NCBI GenBank assembly: GCA_028687545.1
Contig: JAQTZZ010000023.1
Location: forward strand, 1 to 61,104
Direction of reading: 5' to 3'
DNA: 61,104 nucleotides
Origin: Candidatus Wallbacteria bacterium
GTDB lineage: Bacteria > Muiribacteriota > JAQTZZ01
Below the pieces are notes generated by a model. The model had not been told where the DNA came from and made no database searches. It worked only from the letters and a program-made list of their open reading frames with translations. The translations under genes were made by a program, and so were the position numbers. Position 1 is the first letter of the stretch. Every line of letters starts with the position of its first letter. Shown in pieces: positions 49,859 through 58,686 of this stretch.

Positions 49859-51178
49859 GTGAAGAAATTCCTGACCATATTGGCAATCTTTTGTTTGGGA
49901 GTTGGCGGTTTTACTGCTGATTCAGCAGGGCCGCACAACCAGATCATCTTTCTGATAAACGGGCTTGATTCAGCAAGTCTTTCCCTGGCCAGGATGGCTA
50001 TTGCCGGGCCTTACGGCAAGTTGAATTTCGAGAAGCTGACTCACGGCGGTTACCTTTCCACATATTCCTTCAATTCCTGGGTTACTGACACAGCCGCCGC
50101 AGTGTCAGCGATAGCTACAGGTGAACGGGCTAATAACGGCGAATTAAGTCTGGATTCATTGGGCAGCGTCAAGCCGACACTGCTGGAAGAAGCTCAGAAG
50201 AGCGGGAAAGCAATCGGCATCGTAACAGACACCAGAGTGACTTTTGCACCGGCTGCTGCGTTTTACACCCATTCCACCAATAGATTCAAGGAAAACGACT
50301 TTGCCCTGGACCTCCTGAAACTGGAACCTGATCTGGTGATGGGTGGCGGGAAGTTCAATTTTCTGTCCAATTCTCAGGGTGGCGTAAGGGAGGACGGCAA
50401 GGATCTTCTAAGAACCGCGGAGAAACAGGGGTACAAAGTGCTTGCCGACCGCCTGGATCTAGTGAAATGCAGCACTCTCAACACCAAGGTGCTTGGACTT
50501 TTCACTGAAAACCACCTGAGCTTCGAACTGGACAGGCCTGCAGATGAACCATCTTTCTCTCTGCTGGTGGAAAAATCGATCAAGCTTCTGTCGGCAAAAT
50601 CAGACAAGGGATTCGTGCTGGTATTGATCTGCGACCGGATTTCCCAGGCTTTAAGGAATCATGACGTAAAAGCCTTTGTGACCCAGTTCGAGATGCTGGA
50701 CAAATGCTGCGCCGGGATCGTGGATTTCCAGAAGGCCCTCCCTGATCCCCTTTTTCTGCTGATGTCGCCATTTTCGACCTGTCCGCCCATGCTGTCCGAG
50801 AAAAACGACCTGGCCTATCTTCCGAACATCAAAGCTTCAGCTGAATACATGGCTGCCAAAATCGATACATCCGGCGAAAATGTTGGCTGGGTGATGAGCA
50901 AGTATGCAGGCGTGGAAAACCTGAGCGAAAAGGAAAAAAGCAAGGTTTTCTATGATTTGAAAAACGAATTCCTGCCGCTGGCCATCGGAGATGTGGTTTC
51001 AGACAGGCTGGGAATTTATTTTCTGGAACCTACCATTCAGAAAACTCTTGCCTCTACTTACGGCAATTCTGCGGAAATCACACCCTACTTCGTGGCAGGT
51101 CCCAATCAAGACAAGTTCAGCATTTTCATGCAGAATTATCAGGTAGGCAAGCTTCTGATCAGCGGACTTTCCGAGTAA
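49859..51178 (+). CDS. Degenerate alkaline-phosphatase-fold secreted protein
   Basis: 439-residue exported protein that follows the PhoA fold: IIFLINGLDSASLSLARM, VTDTAAAVSAIATGERANNG, LLKLEPDLVMGGG and TPYFVAGPNQDKFSIFMQN align with alkaline phosphatase landmarks. The active site is not conserved: the first metal Asp is replaced (INGLD where IGDGM is usual), the nucleophile Ser is Thr78, the EGS-x-IDH block reads CDRISQALRNHD, the D-H pair in the TSDHET region is lost, and the HTG histidine is missing. It is therefore probably a pseudoenzyme or binding protein. I chose GTG preceded by GGGAGG; an upstream in-frame GTG exists. Ends with GKLLISGLSE. Confidence 0.75.
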   Translation: MKKFLTILAIFCLGVGGFTADSAGPHNQIIFLINGLDSASLSLARMAIAGPYGKLNFEKLTHGGYLSTYSFNSWVTDTAAAVSAIATGERANNGELSLDSLGSVKPTLLEEAQKSGKAIGIVTDTRVTFAPAAAFYTHSTNRFKENDFALDLLKLEPDLVMGGGKFNFLSNSQGGVREDGKDLLRTAEKQGYKVLADRLDLVKCSTLNTKVLGLFTENHLSFELDRPADEPSFSLLVEKSIKLLSAKSDKGFVLVLICDRISQALRNHDVKAFVTQFEMLDKCCAGIVDFQKALPDPLFLLMSPFSTCPPMLSEKNDLAYLPNIKASAEYMAAKIDTSGENVGWVMSKYAGVENLSEKEKSKVFYDLKNEFLPLAIGDVVSDRLGIYFLEPTIQKTLASTYGNSAEITPYFVAGPNQDKFSIFMQNYQVGKLLISGLSE

Positions 51179-51212
51179 CCAGGCAGAAAATCGAATTCCG
51201 CAGAGGTCTCTT

Positions 51213-51764
51213 ATTAAAATCGAAATCAGACGATTATCTCAAGAATTGATCCCTGATTTTTACAGGGTACATGACCCTGAAAACGGAGAAGGCTGGTGCA
51301 ATTGCGTGGCCTGGCACCTGCCGACCTGGGACGGCTGGGATAAGCGTACTGCAAAAGAAAACCGTGAACTTCGCAACAAACTGTTCAGCAGCGGGGAATA
51401 TGATGGCTATCTGCTTTATCTTGACGGAGTCCCCTGCGGCTGGTGCCAGACCGGTCAGCGGGACAGGCTGCCGAAACTCCTGAAAGCGTTTAATCTTTTA
51501 CCTGATTCTGAAACCTGGGCCATCACCTGCCTGTTGATCATTCCTTCGCAAAGAGGGAAGGGTCTCTGCAATGCTTTTTTATCAGGAATCGTGGCTGACC
51601 TGAAAAATTCAGGTGTCAGGAAAATCGAAGCCTATCCAAAAAGTAAATCTGATCTCGCACCAGGTGATGCCTGGATGGGGCCTCTCAAGGCTTTCGAAAA
51701 AGCGGGTTTCCAAAAGATCCGCGATCTCAGCGGCAATGCGCTGATGGCTGTTACATTTGAGTAA
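51213..51764 (+). CDS. GNAT-family acetyltransferase, probable ATT start
   Basis: 183-residue GCN5-type N-acetyltransferase. Acetyl-CoA-binding motif A is CLLIIPSQRGKGLCNAFL, with the R-G-K-G pyrophosphate loop; the C-terminal part FEKAGFQKIRDL is typical. The frame is open upstream with the classic first strand IEIRRLSQELIPDF, but no ATG, GTG or TTG lies before it. AGAGG is six bases before an ATT, so I start there; the alternative is a TTG (51246) that would cut off the first strand. Substrate unknown. The preceding gene ends 34 bases upstream. Confidence 0.78.
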   Translation: MKIEIRRLSQELIPDFYRVHDPENGEGWCNCVAWHLPTWDGWDKRTAKENRELRNKLFSSGEYDGYLLYLDGVPCGWCQTGQRDRLPKLLKAFNLLPDSETWAITCLLIIPSQRGKGLCNAFLSGIVADLKNSGVRKIEAYPKSKSDLAPGDAWMGPLKAFEKAGFQKIRDLSGNALMAVTFE

Positions 51765-51768
51765 AGTA

Positions 51769-52008
51769 ATGATTCCAGCAGTAATCGGGTATCTCCTGAA
51801 TGATGATCAAAGACTGCTTAATCTTTGTGGAGATTTTTTATTTGTTTCAGGTGTTGTCTGCATCATAACTTATAAAGCGATGCAAGCTCTTGAAAAATCA
51901 AACTCTGTTTTAAATCCCTACAAGGCATCCCTGAAAATGCTGATGATTGTGGGAATAATTCAAATTATTCTTGGTGTAATTATATTTATCTTGCATCTAA
52001 GAGCATGA
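51769..52008 (+). CDS. Small two-helix membrane protein
   Basis: 79-residue protein with two transmembrane helices (about residues 17-36 and 55-75) separated by a polar loop NSVLNPYKAS. It starts five bases after the GNAT stop, without a strong Shine-Dalgarno. No family is recognised. A TTG 12 bases upstream, overlapping the GNAT gene, is an alternative start. The gene is AT-richer than its neighbours. It converges on the alpha-amylase gene. Confidence 0.55.
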   Translation: MIPAVIGYLLNDDQRLLNLCGDFLFVSGVVCIITYKAMQALEKSNSVLNPYKASLKMLMIVGIIQIILGVIIFILHLRA

Positions 52009-52014
52009 AAAACT

Positions 52015-53265
52015 TTACTTTGTCCACACCGCATAGCCGGCACCGCTGGCTGCCAGAGTCCAGCCTGAGGCTGGAGACCAGTCGCCAGGGCCGATCTTCA
52101 CGATCAGATTTTTACCGACCTGAGCTACATATTTGGAATTGTCAGCTATCGGAATCGTGATGTCACTGGTAGAGGTGATGCCTGCCTGCTGCCGGATTTC
52201 GATCAGTTTCTTGATCTCAGCTTGAATTCCAGTGCCCCAGTCGAAATAATGGCACCAGTAAACGCAGGGAGTGCCCGGATGAGTCAGGATATAGGCATAG
52301 CCCATCAGCACCTTGTCGCCAGGGAATGGCCAGTGATTCTGCCCGCCTGAACCGCCAGTGCTCGGTCCTGTGTCATGATTGTCTACGAATGTCACTGCCT
52401 TGGCCGGCCACCAGCCGATCAGTCCTGCCGGCTTGCCGTCTTTGTCCTTGAGCCTGTAAAATTCGTTTGTAGTCACGCAGTGCTGCAGCAGTCCCTTGGT
52501 GGTGAAATCAAAGGCCGCGGAATTGCCGCCTGCTGCATCCAGCCAGTTGCAGATCATCTGCCGGTTGACGTCAGGATTATTGATGTTGAGGTCTCCCCAC
52601 CATTCGCCTACGGAAAAATACGGTGTGGTGGCCTGATTATACATGTCTGTGAAACTCCCGTGATATCCACGCACGAAATCATAGCGCCAGCCGTCGAAAC
52701 CGACGTCGGATCTAAGCAGTTTCAGCCAGTCGATGATGCTCTTGCGCACATATTCCTTGTTGTGGTCGATGTCCCGGGCTGCGCTGTAACTGGCTCCGGT
52801 ATCTGTACCGCCTTGTGCGCCGGGCCATTCGTCGTCGCAGCAGACCGAATCAGGTCCCCATTGCGGATCCGTGAAATCAGCCCAGTCCTTGGTGCCGCAA
52901 CGGTGATTGATCACTATGTCTGCGAGAGCTTTGAGATTGTATGAATGGAGCTTATTGACTGCGCTCTTGAGCTGATCTTTGGTACCGTAAGGGGTGTCAA
53001 GACACGACAGGCGGGTTGGAAGGTATCCTTCGGATGCTGCCGAAGTTGAGCAGGGAGGAAGCCAGACCATGGTGAAATGCCCGTCCGCAATTTTGCCGGC
53101 ATTCTGCTCAATCACACCCCACCAGGGTGAAGACTTCCAGGAATACCAGTGAAATCCCTGCAGCATTACACCTGAATAATTCCCGTCCAGATTGCCGGAT
53201 TGAACTGATGATGTAAAAAAGAAAATCAATAAAACGAGGATATAAATCGATCTTGCATTCTGCAT
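52015..53265 (-). CDS. Secreted alpha-amylase (GH13, plant-like)
   Basis: 416-residue exported glycoside hydrolase that cleaves internal alpha-1,4 bonds in starch or glycogen. A signal peptide precedes QSGNLDGNYSG. GH13 motifs are DIVINHR, GWRYDFVRG with nucleophile Asp196, VGEWW with acid/base Glu221 and FVDNHDTG with Asp298. The compact domain and MLQGFHWYSW start resemble the plant and archaeal GH13_6/7 groups. GGGGG precedes the ATG. The promoter has a TTGTCC-17-TATACT core with a tandem 10-bp repeat directly upstream, so it is probably activated by a regulator. Cys-rich loops (CCDDEW, CVYWCHY) suggest disulfides. Confidence 0.95.
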   Translation of the reverse strand: MQNARSIYILVLLIFFFTSSVQSGNLDGNYSGVMLQGFHWYSWKSSPWWGVIEQNAGKIADGHFTMVWLPPCSTSAASEGYLPTRLSCLDTPYGTKDQLKSAVNKLHSYNLKALADIVINHRCGTKDWADFTDPQWGPDSVCCDDEWPGAQGGTDTGASYSAARDIDHNKEYVRKSIIDWLKLLRSDVGFDGWRYDFVRGYHGSFTDMYNQATTPYFSVGEWWGDLNINNPDVNRQMICNWLDAAGGNSAAFDFTTKGLLQHCVTTNEFYRLKDKDGKPAGLIGWWPAKAVTFVDNHDTGPSTGGSGGQNHWPFPGDKVLMGYAYILTHPGTPCVYWCHYFDWGTGIQAEIKKLIEIRQQAGITSTSDITIPIADNSKYVAQVGKNLIVKIGPGDWSPASGWTLAASGAGYAVWTK

Positions 53266-53300
53266 GCTGCCCCCGGGACTCAAATTCGGTTCCTGGCCGA

Positions 53301-53329
53301 AGTATAACTCTGAATAAAGATTGGGACAA
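53301..53329 (-). promoter_or_regulatory. Promoter of the alpha-amylase gene
   Basis: On the minus strand TTGTCC (53324-53329), 17 bases, TATACT (53301-53306), 36 bases before the start codon. Confidence 0.65.
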
Positions 53330-53330
53330 G

Positions 53331-53360
53331 TTACAATTTGTTACAAATTATTACAAATTG
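53331..53360. repeat. Three tandem 10-bp repeats upstream of the amylase promoter
   Basis: TTACAATTTG, TTACAAATTA and TTACAAATTG are consecutive decamers. They lie one base upstream of the -35, in helical phase, where an activator would bind. They could also act as an AT-rich UP element. Confidence 0.7.
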
Positions 53361-53422
53361 CGCCTTACGCAGATAAGGTTATTAATCTGACTGTATTTTG
53401 ACTGTGTGTAATCCGGAATCAG

Positions 53423-53445
53423 AAAGGGGAGACAGGCTCCCCTTT
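53423..53445 (-). terminator. Terminator of the EF-hand gene
   Basis: AAAGGGGAG and CTCCCCTTT pair around ACAGG, with T residues after the stem on the minus strand. Confidence 0.8.
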
Positions 53446-53465
53446 ATTACAATCTCAAAGTCGGA

Positions 53466-54041
53466 TTACTGATTACCGTCCGGTGATGGTGGGGGAGTTT
53501 GCGGATTCTGCGGAGGAGCTGGCATTCCAAGCATCTCCATGATCTCTTCCATCATTGCTTTTCTCTGCTGAGGTTCGATCTGGCCTTTGCCGCTCTGATC
53601 GTATTTCTTCTCAATCGTCTGGCGGGCGCTGTTCCAGGCGCTGATTTCTTTCGAATCCAGGTGACCGTTCTTGTCCGTATCAAATTTCTTCAAAATAAAC
53701 TGCTGCATCATGCCGCCGTTCATGTCCCGGTTCTCTGCTCCAGCTCCGCCCACGATCTGTCTGATCTGCATGACAATGCTTGTCAGCTGTGTCAGTTCCT
53801 GCATGCAGACCGCGAATTCGTCCCTGTCCAGGGTTCCATTATGGTCTCTGTCAAGTTCTTCAAAGGAGGGAACGCGAAAATCAATGTTCCTGAAACCGTT
53901 CATGCGTCCCATCTGTGGCGGCATCTGTCCTGCCGGTCTGGCCTTGTCAGAGGTATTCTGCGGCGCAGCAGGTTTTTTGTCGGCCGCAAGCACCAGCGAA
54001 AAAAGCAGTAGAAATACTGACAAAATCGCGATTCTAATCAT
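53466..54041 (-). CDS. Secreted EF-hand protein
   Basis: 191-residue exported calcium-binding protein. A signal peptide (RIAILSVFLLLFSLVLAADK) is followed by a Pro/Gln linker, then EF loops DRDHNGTLDRDE and DTDKNGHLDSKE, and a degenerate third DQSGKGQIEPQQ. The tail is Pro-rich (PAPPQNPQTPPPSP). I started at the ATG preceded by GGAGG and four bases, not the frame start 39 bases upstream. Such proteins often act as Ca sensors or adaptors. It lies between the amylase and HEAT genes on the same strand. Confidence 0.87.
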   Translation of the reverse strand: MIRIAILSVFLLLFSLVLAADKKPAAPQNTSDKARPAGQMPPQMGRMNGFRNIDFRVPSFEELDRDHNGTLDRDEFAVCMQELTQLTSIVMQIRQIVGGAGAENRDMNGGMMQQFILKKFDTDKNGHLDSKEISAWNSARQTIEKKYDQSGKGQIEPQQRKAMMEEIMEMLGMPAPPQNPQTPPPSPDGNQ

Positions 54042-54115
54042 AGCACCTCCAGGAAATCTTAGATTTGCTGATTTTACCACAGAGATGCAATTTTTATCAA
54101 TGAACCGATCGATTT

Positions 54116-57100
54116 CTATTTCCCGGATGCGGCAATGACGTTGGCTGCTTCCAGGGCTGCGACACGTACATTGTAATTCTCATCATTCACTGCGATCTGC
54201 CTGAGGAGAGACAGTTGCCCCATAGCGCCGGACCCGATTCTGCCCAGAGATTTAGCCGAATGCAACCTGACAAAAGAATCCCCGTCTGAGAGGCCCCTGG
54301 CATATGCCTGCAAAGCTTTGGCCTGGTCATTTTCCAGTTTTTTCAATACTGCTGCTGCATACTCCCTCAGATAGGAATCGCTGCAATCGAGAGCTTTGAT
54401 AAAAATAGGAGATGCCTCGACTTTGTCGATTGTGATGGCGTCCAGGGCTTTGATTGCGAACTGGCGGAGATATGGATCATCGCTGGTTAAAACACCAGTC
54501 AGGGCTGGGACAGCTTCCCCGGCATCTTTACCTGCCTTTTCCAGCCCAATTGCAGCAAGGCGTCTGGATTCCGGGTCTTTTTCATTCAGGGACTTGATCA
54601 GTAATTGGATAGTATCAGCCCCAGCCCGGAGATTCCCAATGATCTTTAAACAACAGTGATGAATTTCCAGATCCGGGTCAGTCAGTTTTTTCAGGATCGA
54701 GGGCAGGATGGATGCAGATAAACCGCCGATCCGGTCAAGTATTCTAAGCGCGGATTTGACTTCACCTGTATCGCTGCTTTCCAGGATCGGGATCAAGTCC
54801 AAAACAGCGGCGGAACCGAACCTGACCAGGGAAGATTCAGCATTAGTAATCACTGCTGTATCGCTATCTTTAAGCGATTCAATCAGGGAGTGGATTGCCA
54901 AGCTTTGGTTCCGGTTATAGAAACCCAGCGACGCAACAACTGTGGAGCGGATGTAAGGATCAGTGCTTTTCAGGGCATCCAGAAGTTCAGGCAGGGTTTC
55001 TACGGTTGAGACCAGATTTCTCAAAGATGCCTCGGCCTGGGACCGGACATAATTACTTCTATCTTTAAAGGCTGAGAGGATCAGGGGATAGGCGATCCTG
55101 AAATCGGGTTCGATGACTCCGATGGTTTGAAGAATGAGGCAGCGGATTTCACGGTTTGGGGTTGAAAAAATATCCGCCAGGGCCTGTGCCGCGCCTGATG
55201 AAGCCTTCTGATATTTCCCAATTGACTGGATCACAAAGGTGCGGACCCTGAGGCCATCGACGGACAGAGCTTTTATCAGGTAGGGAAGTGCTCCGGGTTC
55301 GTCCAGACCGATTTTTTCCAGTGCGGTCTGATACTTTGGGAAGTCATCTGAATCGCAGGAGGAGAGGTTTTCGAGCAGCAGGGGATAAGCAGACAAGGCT
55401 TTCTTACCGAAATTTCCCAGGGATTCTGCGGCGTACAGTCTGACTCTGGGATCCTGACTTGAAAGGCAGGTGATGAGAGCAGGAATGGTGGTCGGAGTTT
55501 TCAGAAGTCCTGCAAGTGTTTCTGAGGCTGAACGGCAGGTGACAGGATTGGGATCTGAAAGCGATTTGATCAATTCGGGAATGGATGTGGACTGGCATCC
55601 AAGTTTCTGGAGCGAAGTAATGGCGTTCAGATTCACCTGCCCGCTCCCGTCGGGAATCACATTGACCAGGGCGGCGATGACTTCACTGCTCTTACAACCA
55701 GTCATTCCCAGAGCCAATGCGGCGGAACGCTGTATTTCCTGATTTTTGCTTTTCAGTGCTTTGACTAATCTGGGAACAGATTCAGGCGGGAATGAATTGA
55801 AATTTCGCAGATACCCAAGCGCTGAATTTCTGACTTCGTCATTCTCGTCAATCAGGCATTCGGTAACGGCCAGGGCGGCTATTTCTCCGGAGCTGGAAGT
55901 GAGCAGTGCTTCAAGTGCCGCAAGCCTTACCACCGGGACGGAATCAGACAGCATTTTCAGCAGTATCGGTTCAGATCCGGCAATTTTTCCAAGCGCGATC
56001 AGAGCCTGGATCCGGATGAGCGGGTTTTCGTTGTCCAGAGATTTGCTTAATGCTGCTCTGCCTTGCTCTGTTTCAGCGGCTGCGCTGATTTTTTTTCCGG
56101 AAAGTACCGAGTCTGCCTGGTTTTTACTCTGCTGAAGAAACAAAAGAGCAGGGAGCGAATCATTCTGCTGCAGGTATTTGTCCAGCAGATTGTTGCACTC
56201 CGCACGGACTCTGGGGTCAGAGTCTCTGAGGCCGCAGAAAAGCAGCGGAAGCGAATCTTTAGGGGCTGCTTTCAGTTTCAGCAGGGATCCGGCCATCAGG
56301 ATCTTCGAATTGCTGTCCTCTTTGTCAAAGGCTTCGCTAAACCGCGAAATCACCTGAGATATGCCGATTAATCCGATTGAATGCAGGCGCAGCACGGCAC
56401 CCGGGTCATTCAGGCTGAACAAAATAAGATTGTAGATCAAAATGATGAAAATCAGCAGGATCATAGCTGCGATCTTGAACTGAGGTGATTTCAACCAGTC
56501 AGGAATTTCCGGAGTTTTCAAGCTGAGCTGTAAAGGTTTGGCGGAAGTAAGATCCTCCCGTTTGATTGAGATTCTTGAGATTGGGGGAATTTTTGAAATT
56601 CTGTCAGGTTCCGGTTCCCGTCTGAGAGGGCTGACCGGTTTTGCTTTACTGGAGCTGTCCTCATCGAGATTAATCTCAAGGGCATGGTCCAGTTCTTTTT
56701 CCAGGGTTTCAACGGTCTCCTTGCGGTGTTCCAGAAAATCCAGGGATTTTTTCAGGAAAATATCCGCCACTTTCTGCATCCCTTTGTCCTGGTATTTTCT
56801 CAATGTCCGCAGGGCGTTGTTTTTAATGCTCAGATTTGGATTGTCAAGCAGCGGCAGCAGCAGCTCAATATTCTCTTCCGCAGGGTAATACTGGAGGACG
56901 AAAGCAGCGGAAGCAATCATGCTCGGCATCTTGGACTGCAGCATGTTTCGGATCACTTCCATGGCTCGTGCCTGATTCAGCTTGCTCACAGCTTTAAGGG
57001 CATTGGCGCGCACACGGTTGTCTTCATCATCGAATCTTGTCATTATATGGGGGTAGCACTTGGGATTGTCGATGTATTCAAGGGACTCCACTGCGCTCGC

Positions 57101-57604
57101 CCTGATCCTTGAATTCTCATTTTCAAGGTACGGAACGATCAGATTGATTTCCTGTTCGCTGCCGAGCTTGCCGATTGCCGTCAGGAGAGCTGAAATCACT
57201 GTAGGGTCCTGGTCATTGTTGAGGTAAAGCACCAGTTGAGACAGAGCATCGACTTTGTCGTCTGAAATTATCAATCCCTGAATCACCTGGAGTTTCTCGA
57301 TCTGAGTGATTTCGCTGAAAACCTTGAATTTGCTGAAATCTATGCGCTGGGTTTCCAGCCAGCCAGGTTCCATCAACCCGCCGTCCTTAAGGATCCTGAT
57401 GGCTTTCTTGGCGAAAAATCTGACTTCTGTCGAAGGATCGTTTTCCGCTATGTTCTGGAGCAGCTTGGTGTTTTCATCGCTGAGATTTCTGGTGAGATAT
57501 ACTACCACCTGCTTACGGTCTTTTTCCTGGTCTGATTTCAGTAAATTTATTATTTCCCTGGCAGACAAATTAAACTCCGGTTTGATGCTGATCCGTGCCA
57601 ACAA
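54116..57604 (-). CDS. Giant membrane-anchored HEAT-repeat protein
   Basis: 1162-residue protein built of HEAT/PBS-lyase-type helical repeats in two blocks. The first (about 10-290) has motifs such as NDQDPTVISALLTAIGKLGS and NSRIRASAVESLEYID. A hydrophobic helix at about 375-395 (FKIAAMILLIFIILIYNLIL) is the only membrane span, so the blocks lie on opposite sides. The second block (about 420-1155) has over fifteen repeats such as DPRVRLYAAESLGNF. Such solenoids bind other proteins. The first start is TTG and weakly supported. It lies 12 bases after a radical SAM gene on the same strand. Confidence 0.83.
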   Translation of the reverse strand: MLARISIKPEFNLSAREIINLLKSDQEKDRKQVVVYLTRNLSDENTKLLQNIAENDPSTEVRFFAKKAIRILKDGGLMEPGWLETQRIDFSKFKVFSEITQIEKLQVIQGLIISDDKVDALSQLVLYLNNDQDPTVISALLTAIGKLGSEQEINLIVPYLENENSRIRASAVESLEYIDNPKCYPHIMTRFDDEDNRVRANALKAVSKLNQARAMEVIRNMLQSKMPSMIASAAFVLQYYPAEENIELLLPLLDNPNLSIKNNALRTLRKYQDKGMQKVADIFLKKSLDFLEHRKETVETLEKELDHALEINLDEDSSSKAKPVSPLRREPEPDRISKIPPISRISIKREDLTSAKPLQLSLKTPEIPDWLKSPQFKIAAMILLIFIILIYNLILFSLNDPGAVLRLHSIGLIGISQVISRFSEAFDKEDSNSKILMAGSLLKLKAAPKDSLPLLFCGLRDSDPRVRAECNNLLDKYLQQNDSLPALLFLQQSKNQADSVLSGKKISAAAETEQGRAALSKSLDNENPLIRIQALIALGKIAGSEPILLKMLSDSVPVVRLAALEALLTSSSGEIAALAVTECLIDENDEVRNSALGYLRNFNSFPPESVPRLVKALKSKNQEIQRSAALALGMTGCKSSEVIAALVNVIPDGSGQVNLNAITSLQKLGCQSTSIPELIKSLSDPNPVTCRSASETLAGLLKTPTTIPALITCLSSQDPRVRLYAAESLGNFGKKALSAYPLLLENLSSCDSDDFPKYQTALEKIGLDEPGALPYLIKALSVDGLRVRTFVIQSIGKYQKASSGAAQALADIFSTPNREIRCLILQTIGVIEPDFRIAYPLILSAFKDRSNYVRSQAEASLRNLVSTVETLPELLDALKSTDPYIRSTVVASLGFYNRNQSLAIHSLIESLKDSDTAVITNAESSLVRFGSAAVLDLIPILESSDTGEVKSALRILDRIGGLSASILPSILKKLTDPDLEIHHCCLKIIGNLRAGADTIQLLIKSLNEKDPESRRLAAIGLEKAGKDAGEAVPALTGVLTSDDPYLRQFAIKALDAITIDKVEASPIFIKALDCSDSYLREYAAAVLKKLENDQAKALQAYARGLSDGDSFVRLHSAKSLGRIGSGAMGQLSLLRQIAVNDENYNVRVAALEAANVIAASGK

Positions 57605-57616
57605 TATATCATAAAC

Positions 57617-58582
57617 TCACCACCATTTGAAGTTACGGAGAATCGCTTGAAAATACAGGCTATAACAGGCATTGAACTCAAGAGAACCATTGCAGCGGCA
57701 GAAAGAGCAGTAATCATTCTGTGGGGGTATTTCCCTGAATTCCTGAGCGGGAGGAATCTTTTCACGCAGATCGAAGCAGGGATAAAAGCTGCCGTCAGTA
57801 TCAACGAATGCAGAAAGTTTCCCTGCAAAACACTTCATCCGGCGGGGGAACTTACCTGATTTCAAGGCTTTTTTCAGAAGCCTCAGATTGGCACTTGAAT
57901 TGGCGATTCTGGCTCCTTTTTTTTCCAGTTGTTGAAGTCTTTCGATGACGCTGATCAGGCGGGTGTTACCGGGATAACTGAAATCACCGCTGAGTTTGTG
58001 GGGCGAAAAAAGTTCAAAATCTGCATAGAATCCAATTTCCGAAGCTTTCTCCAGGATAAAATCGACATCTTCCAGATTTTCCCTGCAGAGAACTGTAGCA
58101 GTAATCACTTTTTTTCCGGAAGCCACAAGTTTCCTGATCAGGCGCAGGATTTCTTCAGTGGAAGGCCTGCCTCTTAATAATTTCTGCGTTTCTGTGTTAC
58201 CTTCCAGGGACAGGAAAAAAGTCTTGAAATACTGCCAGATGCTCTTTTTTTCTTCCAGCAGAATCCCGTTTGAATTAAGAGTCAGATGAAATCCCTGTTT
58301 ACAAGCGAATTCTGCGATTTCAGAAATATCATCTCTGAGTAGAGGTTCACCGCCGGTGAATCCCAATCTCAGGCAGCCAAGTCTTTTAAGCGACTCCAGA
58401 ATTCTGATGACTTTGGAGGTAGAAAGCTCATTCAGACCCCGGCTGGGGATTGCACAGTAAGGGCATGAGAGCTGACAGCGGTCAGTAAGAGAAAAAGAAA
58501 CTGCCAGAGGATATTTCCAGCCGGAAATAAAATGGCCTGCATTCCGTGTGACAAGTCTAGATAGAAATAGCAGAGGATTCAT
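57617..58582 (-). CDS. Radical SAM protein with SPASM-like Cys cluster
   Basis: 321-residue protein. The radical SAM core has FSLTDRCQLSCPYCAIPS (CxxxCxxC cluster), FTGGEPLLRDD and FFLSLEG. Near the C-terminus FYPCFDLREK and CSFCRCNGSLEFNAC supply extra cysteines for auxiliary iron-sulfur clusters as in SPASM/twitch enzymes that modify peptides or mature enzymes. The order is typical of heme-d1 or PqqE-like proteins, yet no peptide substrate is visible nearby. The HEAT gene follows in the same transcript, so they may work together. A TTGGAT-17-TATAAT promoter lies upstream. Confidence 0.88.
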   Translation of the reverse strand: MNPLLFLSRLVTRNAGHFISGWKYPLAVSFSLTDRCQLSCPYCAIPSRGLNELSTSKVIRILESLKRLGCLRLGFTGGEPLLRDDISEIAEFACKQGFHLTLNSNGILLEEKKSIWQYFKTFFLSLEGNTETQKLLRGRPSTEEILRLIRKLVASGKKVITATVLCRENLEDVDFILEKASEIGFYADFELFSPHKLSGDFSYPGNTRLISVIERLQQLEKKGARIANSSANLRLLKKALKSGKFPRRMKCFAGKLSAFVDTDGSFYPCFDLREKIPPAQEFREIPPQNDYCSFCRCNGSLEFNACYSLYFQAILRNFKWW

Positions 58583-58618
58583 GGTTAAATGTTAGCGGCT
58601 GAGTATTTCGAAATCAAG

Positions 58619-58647
58619 ATTATAAAGTGATTTGATTGAAAATCCAA
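58619..58647 (-). promoter_or_regulatory. Promoter of the radical SAM/HEAT operon
   Basis: On the minus strand TTGGAT (58642-58647), 17 bases, TATAAT (58619-58624). It overlaps the divergent promoter. Confidence 0.6.
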
Positions 58648-58664
58648 GGTATTGTTGATAAAAT
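58636..58664 (+). promoter_or_regulatory. Promoter for the secreted-protein operon
   Basis: TTGAAA (58636-58641), 17 bases, TAAAAT (58659-58664). It faces away from, and shares bases with, the radical SAM promoter. Confidence 0.55.
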
Positions 58665-58686
58665 AAAATCTGACACTGGAGGATAT

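Noticed and set aside
49859-51178. Active alkaline phosphatase
   Set aside because: The metal ligands and the nucleophile are not conserved, although the scaffold is.
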